From NCBI RefSeq assembly GCF_029433395.1, contig NZ_JAQTHW010000001.1:124001-188000 (forward strand): a stretch of 64,000 nucleotides of DNA, in the 5' to 3' direction. This document shows positions 7,531 through 15,109 of this stretch, piece by piece; the stretch's first letter is position 1, and the number at the start of each line of letters is the position of its first letter. The DNA is from Bifidobacterium sp. ESL0763 (GTDB lineage: Bacteria > Actinomycetota > Actinomycetes > Actinomycetales > Bifidobacteriaceae). The translations under genes were made by a program, and so were the position numbers. The notes beneath the pieces were generated by a model. The model saw nothing but the letters and a program-made list of their open reading frames with translations, was not told the origin of the DNA and did no database searches.

Positions 7531-9117
7531 CTACTGCTGCACCGCCACGTAATTCGACATCTGATGCAGGATCGGTATGTTCTGCGCCGCCCACGGGAAC
7601 GCCCACTGGAAGAGCGCCAGCGCCGCCACCGCTATCAGCAGAAGCACGAGCAGCACCCTCAGCGGCTTGATGCCGGGCTGCAGCCGGGTGAGCCCGCCGT
7701 AGATGCTGGGTTCGGGCTTCTTGTGCTCGCCGAGGCGGATCGCCTTGCGCAACGGCCAGCGCCACACGATGGCGGCTGCGATGAACAGCACGAGGTAGAT
7801 GACCAGCAGCGCGACGATCAGCGGAATCAGCGAGCTGAGCTTCGCCACCGGCGAGGTCTTGCCGTTGTTGATGAACTGTACCTTGCCGTTTGCGCCCTGC
7901 TTCGCCAGCTCCTGCGGGATGCCGTCGGAGACCTTGGCCCAGTACTTGAGCTTGCCGTAGCTGATCCAGCGATGGGTGGGGGTGGAGTACTTCGGCTCGC
8001 AGGTGGTCAGGGTGATGAGCCGTTGCGTCGGCGCTGCGGACGGGTTCTGCGGGTTCGGCGCGATCACGCGCACCTGGTCCGGGGTCACGACCTCGTAGCT
8101 GGTGTACTGGTAGACATACCAATAATCCTTCGTGCGCACGATGATGGTGTCGCCGGCCTTGGCGTCGAGCTTGTCGACGTCGCCGAACGGCTGCCCGTAG
8201 CCGTTGCGGTGGCCCGCGACCGCGAAGTTGCCGACCTGCCCGGGCATCTGCGACTGCGTGTAGTGGCCGACGCCGTGCTCGTTGAGCTGGGGCATGTCGG
8301 TGCCCTCCACGATGTTGCGCTGCCACTGGTTGCCGAAGCGCGGGATGTAGATCTGGGCGATGAGGTCGCCCGACGAGGCCTGCCTCGGCTGGACGGGAGG
8401 CGCGCCGTTCTGCGCGGGCGCCACCTTGGTGCCATGCTTCGCGCTGCTCGGGTCGCTCCAACCCACCGACTGCCGCTGCTCGATCTGGTTGTGCTCGGAC
8501 TCCACGCCCGTCCACCACATCTGCCACACCACGTAGAGCGCGCAGATGGCGGCGAGGGTGAAGAGCAGCTCGGCCACGATGCCCAGCGCCTTCCAGAACG
8601 CGGAATGCTTGGTGGCGGGGACGTCGTTGCCGTCCGTGGGGCGGTAATCGCTGTGGGAAGAATATATGGAGTGGCCCGGTTCGTCGGCGCTCGCGTCCAT
8701 CGTCATCGTGGCAGTCGCGGCTTGGCCCTGCTGGTTCGACGTGGACTGTGCTTGAGATTCCCTGGACGCCCTGGCGGCCACACCGGCCTGGCTGTGCTGG
8801 CCATGGCGGCCATGCCGCTGTCCCGAACGCCCTGAAGGCCCCGAAGGCTGGCCGAGCAATCCCGCCTGCCCGAGCATGTCGTCCTGGTCGGGTTCGTCGC
8901 CCGCGTCGAACTGGTCGAAGGCGTTCCCGAGGTCCGGTGACTCATCGAAGCCATCGCCCCGACCGGCACTCTGCCCGGCACCTGCGGCGCTCGCGGAACC
9001 GAAGCCCGTGGACCCTGAGGCCCCAACGAATCCGAAGTCTGCGGAATCCCCGGCACCTGCGGAACCGGCGGAACCCGCGCCCTCGGGCCCCATGCCGTCG
9101 TTGTCGCCGTAACTCAT
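7531..9117 (-). CDS. Class E sortase with long disordered N-terminus
   Basis: A 528-residue membrane transpeptidase. Residues 1 to about 170 are Gly/Ser/Ala/Asp/Gln-rich and presumably cytoplasmic. A TM helix follows (ALGIVAELLFTLAAICALYVV), then the sortase domain with catalytic His in VAGHRNGYG, Cys in TLTTCEP and Arg in THRWISYG. Two more TM segments close the protein. The TLTTCEP context and neighbours (DUF881, CrgA, pkn cluster) fit class E sortases, which in actinobacteria attach housekeeping proteins to the wall, often through LAXTG signals. I chose ATG 9117, 7 bp after GAGGAG; an upstream TTG overlaps that site. The single N-terminal plus two C-terminal TM segments are common for this group. 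Substrate unknown. Confidence 0.85.
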   Translation of the reverse strand: MSYGDNDGMGPEGAGSAGSAGAGDSADFGFVGASGSTGFGSASAAGAGQSAGRGDGFDESPDLGNAFDQFDAGDEPDQDDMLGQAGLLGQPSGPSGRSGQRHGRHGQHSQAGVAARASRESQAQSTSNQQGQAATATMTMDASADEPGHSIYSSHSDYRPTDGNDVPATKHSAFWKALGIVAELLFTLAAICALYVVWQMWWTGVESEHNQIEQRQSVGWSDPSSAKHGTKVAPAQNGAPPVQPRQASSGDLIAQIYIPRFGNQWQRNIVEGTDMPQLNEHGVGHYTQSQMPGQVGNFAVAGHRNGYGQPFGDVDKLDAKAGDTIIVRTKDYWYVYQYTSYEVVTPDQVRVIAPNPQNPSAAPTQRLITLTTCEPKYSTPTHRWISYGKLKYWAKVSDGIPQELAKQGANGKVQFINNGKTSPVAKLSSLIPLIVALLVIYLVLFIAAAIVWRWPLRKAIRLGEHKKPEPSIYGGLTRLQPGIKPLRVLLVLLLIAVAALALFQWAFPWAAQNIPILHQMSNYVAVQQ

Positions 9118-9151
9118 AACATCGCTCCTCAACCCCTGCCCGCGGGCATGG

Positions 9152-9943
9152 TTAGTTCTTGTCCTCGTTCTTGTTCACGTTGGCATATCGCAACGTCTGC
9201 AGCAACGCGGCCTCGGGAAAACGCAGGTTGTCCTTGTCTTCTACCTTCCAGCCTAAACCAAAGGCGCTCACATATTCCTGATAGGTCTGAATTGCTTTCG
9301 AATTATTCAAAGCGTCGCGCATCTGCTCGGATGGCCCGATCGCGGAGACCGTGTACGGCGGGGAATATTGCTTGCCCTGCAGCATCAGCACGTTGCCCTT
9401 GCAGATGATCGCGGAATTGTAGAGCACCCGCTGGTCCTGGATCATCATGGCCTCGGCGCCACCGTGCCACAGGGCGTTGACCACGGCCTCGATGTCCTGC
9501 TGGTGGATCACGTAATCGTTGATGTTGGAGGCCGAGCCGGAGCTGTTGACCATGTGGTCCCAGAGCGGCGAATCGTTGAGCGTCACCGAGATGCCGGGCC
9601 CCTGCAGCGCGGGCAGCACCGTGCCAGAACCCGCGTCCTCGCTCGCGTTGCCCTTCTTGCTGGCGTTGCTGTCGGTGATCTTGTTGAGGTCGTTGATCTG
9701 TGTGCCCAGCGACTTGACCTGCCCCTGCAGCTTGTTGACTTGGCCGACGCGCTGCTGCACGAGTTCGGCGGTGTCGGAAGTGACGGCGGCGGTCTTGTTG
9801 ACGCGCAGGTTGGTCATCAGCAGGAACCCGGAGAGCGCGACGATGACGAACACGGCCACGCCACCCAGGCGCGAGCGCTTCGCCTTGTGTCTTCCGGTAT
9901 GTTCTGCTGCCATGATTACCAATGATATCTCTGATCGGTCCAT
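9152..9943 (-). CDS. DUF881 family membrane-anchored protein
   Basis: A 263-residue protein (253 if the ATG at 9913 is used; neither start has a well-placed ribosome site). One N-terminal TM helix (GGVAVFVIVALSGFLLM) is followed by a coiled-coil-like stretch (LVQQRVGQVNKLQGQVKSL) and a conserved C-terminal domain (GPGISVTLNDSP, then NDYVIHQQDIEAVVNALWHGGAEAMMIQDQR). This is the DUF881 pattern; family members sit beside crgA in M. tuberculosis (Rv0012) and are linked by position, not proven function, to division and envelope growth. It lies 34 bp upstream of the class E sortase on the same strand, so the two are probably co-transcribed, and is divergent from crgA. Confidence 0.85.
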   Translation of the reverse strand: MDRSEISLVIMAAEHTGRHKAKRSRLGGVAVFVIVALSGFLLMTNLRVNKTAAVTSDTAELVQQRVGQVNKLQGQVKSLGTQINDLNKITDSNASKKGNASEDAGSGTVLPALQGPGISVTLNDSPLWDHMVNSSGSASNINDYVIHQQDIEAVVNALWHGGAEAMMIQDQRVLYNSAIICKGNVLMLQGKQYSPPYTVSAIGPSEQMRDALNNSKAIQTYQEYVSAFGLGWKVEDKDNLRFPEAALLQTLRYANVNKNEDKN

Positions 9944-10029
9944 CCTTATTCGGATGGATGTTCTTTGGTTTCGAGTGCATCCACTACTATATCTATTAGC
10001 CTATTGAATATTGAATGGAGACTACGCTT

Positions 10030-10677
10030 ATGGCTGACGAAGAGCTGGACAAGGACACCGCCGCTGCCGCGGACGCGACCGAATCTTCCGAATCCGCGCA
10101 GGCAGTGGAGAAGGACGCCCAGCCTGACGCGCAGGTCGAGGACAAGAAGGCGGACGAGGGCGACGCCGAGGCCGAGGAAGCCGAGAAGGTCGCCGAGGTC
10201 GCCATCGACGAGGACGTTGATGAGGATGAGTCTGACGAGGAAGACTCCGAGGATGATGACGCGGACGAAGACTCCGACGATGACGACGACGAGGATTCGG
10301 ACGACAGCGACGACGACGCTGATGATGACGATGACGACGATGATGATGACGACGACCTGGATCTGCCCATGGATAAGATCGAGGCGCTACTCGACGTCAG
10401 CAACACCGACAAGAAGGACATGACCCCGCAGATGCGCCGCGTGGCCCAGCGACAGGTGGAGACCACCAAGCGCGTCGAAGAGACGATCAAGAAGACCAAG
10501 GCCAACCCCGGCTGGTTCGTGCCGCTTTTCTGCTTCTTCATGATCCTCGGGCTGGCGTGGGCCGTGGTCTACTACCTCACCGCCAAGTACCCGATCCCCG
10601 GCATCGGCGCGTGGAACCTGCTGATCGCCTTCTGCATCGTGATGGTCGGCTTCTTCATGACCATGTGGTGGCGGTAG
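10030..10677 (+). CDS. crgA: Cell division protein CrgA with very acidic N-terminal extension
   Basis: A 215-residue protein. The last ~85 residues are CrgA: PQMRRVAQRQVETTKRVEETIK, TM1 (PLFCFFMILGLAWAVVYYLT), the NPGW and PIPGIGAWN landmarks, and TM2 (LLIAFCIVMVGFFMTMWW). CrgA recruits and tunes septal synthesis proteins such as FtsQ and PBPs in mycobacteria and Streptomyces. Typical CrgA is about 90 residues; here about 115 residues are added in front, rising to an almost uninterrupted run of Asp between residues 60 and 115. The extension is encoded by GAC/GAT repeats. I chose ATG 10030, with GGAG at 10017-10020. Divergent from the DUF881 gene. Confidence 0.9.
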   Translation: MADEELDKDTAAAADATESSESAQAVEKDAQPDAQVEDKKADEGDAEAEEAEKVAEVAIDEDVDEDESDEEDSEDDDADEDSDDDDDEDSDDSDDDADDDDDDDDDDDDLDLPMDKIEALLDVSNTDKKDMTPQMRRVAQRQVETTKRVEETIKKTKANPGWFVPLFCFFMILGLAWAVVYYLTAKYPIPGIGAWNLLIAFCIVMVGFFMTMWWR

Positions 10678-11787
10678 GGCCTGCCGAAGGCTGAGGTGCC
10701 CGGCATCTGTTCCGTCCCGCTCGGTGAGCGGTACGGTTCGTGATGGGCGTTGAGGCCGAATCTTTTGTGGCGTGTGTCTGGCGATTGATTCGCCGGGCAC
10801 GCGTTTTGCGTTTCGGCGCCTGTGAGTTCGTCCCCTTTCGTTTTCCAGTGATATAGGCCAGATTGTGTGTCTGTCGGCCTTGGTTTCTAGTCGGTCTGGT
10901 TGGGGTATCAGGTCGGGGTGTGGAATTCGTTTCAGTCGATGCCGATGCCATATGTCTCGGGTGAGCCCAGGGGCCGCGCCGCGCCTTCGGGCGAATGTTC
11001 CCAGGCCTGTTCGTTGAGTTCCCCGATCCGCTTGTCGGTGATGCGATGGGCGGCGGGGCACACGATATCGGCAGTGTTGGCCGATGGCGCGACGCCGATG
11101 AAGGTGACGGAGCCGGCGGGGCTCGCATGCGTGCATGTAAGAGTTTGACGGCCTGCCGACGTTGAACGTTTACCGAGTTATCCACAGGCTTCCGGGATAT
11201 ATGGTGGATAGTTGTGCATAAGTACGGAGTTATTCACTATGACGTGGATAATTCCTTGTTCGGAGTGAATAACTGGGTATCCACATTATCCACAGTGGCA
11301 AACCGTTGAAAAATAAGGGTTTCTGAATAATGGTGTGGATAAGTTGCAGAGTTTTCCCCAACGAAACCACGGGTTATACCCAAGTTATCCACAAACTTTT
11401 CCACAGTTGTGGAAAACTACATGCGTGTAATTTCCTCCACCTGGTCACAACTCCTTCACGTGTGGCGCCGAGAGTGGGAAAGCGGATGGAAGGGGCTGTG
11501 CCATATGGGTTGAGGGGTTTCGGCGATCGGCCGGGATCGCCGGATGGTCTCCGGGCGGCGGTCGTACCGCATGTATGGCACTCCATCGTAATGAGTGAAG
11601 GATGGAAAGTATACGATATGGGAGCTTATATATGGCATTTTATGCAATAAATTAGGTGAATTTTCTAAAATGTTGTGCATAATGAAATGAATTTCGGAGT
11701 TTCGTGTCAAAAAGTACGACATTCTTACTACTATGGATGTCACGTAGTAAAACGTTGGTCGACGACCAGCAACAAAGGGAGATAACT
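10678..11787. other. Non-coding gap between crgA and pilin with AT-rich stretch
   Basis: About 1.1 kb without a credible gene. The left half (10678-11170) shows nothing recognisable. The middle holds a DnaA-box cluster (see 11178-11416). From about 11590 to 11700 the strand is strongly A+T-rich (TTATATATGG, GCAATAAATT, TTCTAAAATG) and ends with another perfect DnaA box at 11674-11682 (minus). A 13 bp palindrome TGGTCGACGACCA at 11756-11768 lies just before the pilin ribosome site and could be an operator. Confidence 0.7.
11178..11416. promoter_or_regulatory. Dense DnaA-box cluster
   Basis: Perfect matches to TTATNCACA at 11178-11186 (+), 11213-11221 (-), 11286-11294 (+), 11334-11342 (-) and 11385-11393 (+). 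One-mismatch boxes at 11230-11238 (+), 11243-11251 (-), 11264-11272 (-), 11277-11285 (+), 11397-11405 (+) and 11408-11416 (-); the last two form a near-continuous palindrome. Eleven sites in 240 bp, on both strands, plus an AT-rich stretch 200 bp away, is the composition of a replication origin or a DnaA titration site. Confidence 0.85.
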
Positions 11788-13473
11788 ATGAAGATCGGAA
11801 AAGGGCTGCGCGACGTCGCGGGCATCATCCTCTCCGCATCGATGATGCTTGCGCTCGGCGTGGCCGGCGCGGGCACCGCGAACGCGGATGACGCGAACGT
11901 GACCACCACCGTCAGCGACGGCGAAATCGAAATTACGGGCGCGCCTGCGGACCACACCTTCGCCGCGGTCAAGATCGCCAGCTACGACATGGCGACCGCG
12001 ACCGATGACACCGCGAACGGCAAGATTACGGGCATTTCGTTGACCACTGTCGACGCTTCCACCGTGGCCGCCGCGGTCACCGCCGCCAACGGCGGCACCG
12101 CGCCCACCGGCGACTACGACGCCAGCAACCCCATGAACTGGGTGGCGAACAACTGGATGAACAGCAGCGGCGCGCCGTACGCTGGCACCCTGCGCACCTT
12201 CGTCGAGAAGCTGACGCCGAACCTGACCTTTGGCGCTGGAACCGCACTGGATGCCAGCAACAAGCTCACCAATCTGGCCGAGGGTGTCTACGTGATCAAG
12301 GACACCACCGCTCTGGCCGCCAACGCCAAGGATACGAATTCGATCCCGATGCTGGTCGGCACCACCGTCGGCCCGAACAAGCTGACGGATTTCAACGCCA
12401 GCACCGCGAAGGTCGGCCAGATCGCCATGAAGGCCGTCTCGCCGACGCTAACCAAGGAAGTCAAGACACTCAACACCACCGAGGTCACCAGCGATGCGGA
12501 CTGGAAGAACGCCGCCATCGGTTCGAACTTCGGTTTCGAGATCACGACCCATGTGCCGATGACTACCAATTTCGATCATTTCACGTTCAACGTCGTGGAT
12601 ACCCCGTCGAGTGGCTTCGAGTATCAGGCGAGCCCGGCGCCCGTGGTGACTATCGGTGGTGTGGAACAGAACGTAGGCACGGACTACAGCATTGACACGA
12701 CCGGTGACAAGCTCACCTTCAAGTTCCTCACTATTCGCGACAAGGATTACAACGCCGAGATCAAGATCGACTACACCATGAAGCTGACCAAGTCTGGTTC
12801 GCAGAACAACTCCGCGGTGATTGACTATTCCAACGATTCCGGCAACCAGCCCACGAGCGACGGCGGTACCGATGGATCTCATGGCACGACCGATCCCGTC
12901 AGCATCTCGCTGGCTTCCTACACCATCAAGCTGAAGAACGAGCTCAAGGCCGACGGATCCGCTCTGGCCGGCGCGACCTTCAGCGTCGAGGATACGAAGT
13001 TCTCCAACCACTCGCAGTCCAATGACTACGATGTCGATCCCGACGGCACCGAAACGCTTACAGCGGATACCGATGGCACGCTCACCATGTACGGCTTCAA
13101 GACCGGCACCTACAAGTTCACGCAGCTGACTTCTGGCAAGAAGGGCGGCACCGCGATTCCGCAGGTCGTGCGGCCGACCTTCACCGTGAAAATCGAGAAC
13201 AGCACCACCGCCGGCCAGACGAAGTTCACCCTGACTCCCGACGTGTGGGGCCTCGTCGGCTTTTCTGCCTCTCCGACTGGCATAAAAACTGAGACGACCC
13301 AGGACACCACGTCGACCGAAGCCGACATCACCGTGCAGTCCGTGACCTCCGTCGCGCAGCTGCCTCTGACCGGTGGCGCGGGCGTCATCCTGCTGGCGGC
13401 CCTCATCGTGATCTCCGGTAGCGTCGCCGCCGGCACTGCGGTGCTGCGTCGTCGCAACGCGATGGCCCGCTAG
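11788..13473 (+). CDS. LPXTG-anchored fimbrial major pilin-like protein
   Basis: A 561-residue secreted protein. Signal peptide MKIGKGLRDVAGIILSASMM onward, cleavage likely after ANA at 31-33. The middle (GFEITTHVPMTTNFDHFTFNVVDTPSSGFEY) matches the isopeptide-forming fimbrial D2-type domain, and a C-terminal Cna-B-like region follows (YTIKLKNELKADGSALAGATFSV). The sorting signal LPLTG starts at residue 525, followed by a hydrophobic helix and RRR. Such proteins polymerise into pili through the class C sortase encoded next. I do not see the usual pilin lysine motif (YPKN); a substitute is not obvious. Strong AAAGGGAG ribosome site 6 bp before ATG 11788. No minor or tip pilin is nearby. Confidence 0.9.
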   Translation: MKIGKGLRDVAGIILSASMMLALGVAGAGTANADDANVTTTVSDGEIEITGAPADHTFAAVKIASYDMATATDDTANGKITGISLTTVDASTVAAAVTAANGGTAPTGDYDASNPMNWVANNWMNSSGAPYAGTLRTFVEKLTPNLTFGAGTALDASNKLTNLAEGVYVIKDTTALAANAKDTNSIPMLVGTTVGPNKLTDFNASTAKVGQIAMKAVSPTLTKEVKTLNTTEVTSDADWKNAAIGSNFGFEITTHVPMTTNFDHFTFNVVDTPSSGFEYQASPAPVVTIGGVEQNVGTDYSIDTTGDKLTFKFLTIRDKDYNAEIKIDYTMKLTKSGSQNNSAVIDYSNDSGNQPTSDGGTDGSHGTTDPVSISLASYTIKLKNELKADGSALAGATFSVEDTKFSNHSQSNDYDVDPDGTETLTADTDGTLTMYGFKTGTYKFTQLTSGKKGGTAIPQVVRPTFTVKIENSTTAGQTKFTLTPDVWGLVGFSASPTGIKTETTQDTTSTEADITVQSVTSVAQLPLTGGAGVILLAALIVISGSVAAGTAVLRRRNAMAR

Positions 13474-13534
13474 GCCTGATGTAGCACAACGCTCCGGCGC
13501 GTCCCCGTGACGGGCCGGGCAGCAACATCGAAAT

Positions 13535-13577
13535 GAAGGCGGTCAAATTCGGATACGATTCGGGTTTGGCCGCCTTC
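13535..13577 (+). terminator. Hairpin between pilin and class C sortase
   Basis: GAAGGCGGTCAAA (13535-13547) pairs with TTTGGCCGCCTTC (13565-13577). It sits 62 bp after the pilin stop and would keep sortase mRNA lower than pilin mRNA through partial read-through. Confidence 0.7.
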
Positions 13578-13639
13578 GTATGCGGCAAACGAACGCATCG
13601 CGCGGCCCGGGCGACGCCGATGGATGATAGGTTGGATGA

Positions 13640-14761
13640 ATGAAGCGTGGAAAGCCAGGCGAGACCCGAGAGGCCCGCATGCATGCCGGCAACGATTTCC
13701 TGAAGGACCTGCCCTTCGGCGAGGCCGCCCGCTCGACCGTGAGCAGGAAGCAATACCGGACCCGTGTGCTCATCGAGGCGATCCACGATTTCTTCGTGTT
13801 GCTCACCGTCGCGCTGATCCTCTTCGCCCCTATCACCTGGGCCATCAACGCCCAGCGCGAGGCACGCGCCTCCATCGAGGCCTCCGAGGAGATGAACCGG
13901 TGGCCGCAGGGGCAGACGGTGCAGAAATACCACGACGCCCAGGCCTACAACCGAAAGATCGCGGCCTCGGGGCAGTATTCGCTCGGTGAGGTGAACGACC
14001 CGTATTCGCCGGGCGGCGACAAGGACTCCGGCTCGCGCAAGGACGCCGAATACCAAGCCCTGCTCGGCAACACCGACGGCGTGCTCGGCACCATCCGCGT
14101 GCCCAAGGTCTCTATTCGCCTGCCCATCTACCACGGCACCGCCAAGGACACGCTCGCCGTGGGCGCCGGCCACCTCTACGGCACGAGCCTGCCGGTGGGC
14201 GGCAAATCAACCAACGCCGTCATCACCGGCCATCGTGGCCTGCCCAACGCGATGATGTTCACCCGGCTCGACGAGCTGAAGATCGGTGACTACTTCTACA
14301 TCCAGACCCTCGGGCGCACCATGGGCTACAAGGTGAAGGCCATCAACGTGATCAATCCCTCCGACACGCATCTCTATAAGGTGGTGCCCGGGCGTGACCT
14401 GGTCACCCTGATGACCTGCACACCCTACGGTGTCAACACGCAGCGGCTTGTCATCACCGGCGAGCGGGGCAAGATCCCACAGCAGGTGCCCGAGATGGAC
14501 AACGAGAAGGACGCCGCGCTGCTGGGAGTCATCACCATGGCGGTGGTGCTCATGCTCGGGCTGGTTGGCGTGCTCTCGCGCAACTACCGCGTGCTCGTGC
14601 CGCAGCCTTGGCACTATGATGGCACGCCGGTCTCGGCGAGCAAGCTCTTCCCGCGCAAGACCGACAATCGCGGGTTGCCGCCGATCGGACTGCTGCCGCT
14701 GGGGCGTACGCGGCCGCCGGCCAGGCCGAAGCGCACGGGCCACAAGCCGCGCAGCTACTGA
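13640..14761 (+). CDS. Class C (pilus-polymerising) sortase
   Basis: A 373-residue membrane sortase. N-terminal TM helix (FFVLLTVALILFAPITWAI), a lid-like NDPYSP at about residue 118, catalytic His in ITGHRGLP, Cys in TLMTCTPYG and Arg in NTQRLVITG, then a C-terminal TM (LLGVITMAVVLMLGLVGVLS) and a basic Pro-rich tail. TLMTCTPYGVNTHR-type motifs with a DP(F/W/Y) lid are the hallmark of class C sortases, which join pilins through Lys isopeptide bonds. Placement directly after the pilin supports this. I start at ATG 13640; the ribosome site is weak (GGAT), so the in-frame ATG at 13679 is possible. Confidence 0.92.
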   Translation: MKRGKPGETREARMHAGNDFLKDLPFGEAARSTVSRKQYRTRVLIEAIHDFFVLLTVALILFAPITWAINAQREARASIEASEEMNRWPQGQTVQKYHDAQAYNRKIAASGQYSLGEVNDPYSPGGDKDSGSRKDAEYQALLGNTDGVLGTIRVPKVSIRLPIYHGTAKDTLAVGAGHLYGTSLPVGGKSTNAVITGHRGLPNAMMFTRLDELKIGDYFYIQTLGRTMGYKVKAINVINPSDTHLYKVVPGRDLVTLMTCTPYGVNTQRLVITGERGKIPQQVPEMDNEKDAALLGVITMAVVLMLGLVGVLSRNYRVLVPQPWHYDGTPVSASKLFPRKTDNRGLPPIGLLPLGRTRPPARPKRTGHKPRSY

Positions 14762-14791
14762 TTGCCGACGCGGACGACGTGATTGATGATG

Positions 14792-14829
14792 AGGCCGGGA
14801 TTGCTACGAAGTTGAGTAATCCCGGCCTT
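14792..14829 (+). terminator. Terminator after class C sortase
   Basis: AGGCCGGGATT (14792-14802) pairs with AATCCCGGCCTT (14818-14829). The 348 bp gap 14762-15109 otherwise holds only the pknB hairpin. Confidence 0.75.
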
Positions 14830-15028
14830 GTAGCGTCGCCAGGAATATGTTGACGGTTTTTCTCTGGCGGTCTGATTGGTGGTTATGGCCACCATAGGAC
14901 TGGTATGTGGCTTTGATGATGTGCGGAGACGAACAGGTACTTGAAGTCGAATGACTCCGTGCTACGAGCGATCTCCACTGGGCAAGTGACCGATGGTGGT
15001 GGACGAGCAGGTACGCGGAAACGACGAA

Positions 15029-15080
15029 GGGCAGTGACGCTCACATCGTGCCATTGATGGCGATGCTCGCGTCACTGCCC
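15029..15080 (-). terminator. Terminator after the pknB operon
   Basis: GGGCAGTGACGC (15029-15040) pairs with GCGTCACTGCCC (15069-15080); a second small stem fits in the loop. It lies 30 bp past the pknB stop. Confidence 0.75.
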
Positions 15081-15109
15081 CTCGGTCTTAAGGACGGAAC
15101 TGGCTGGCG

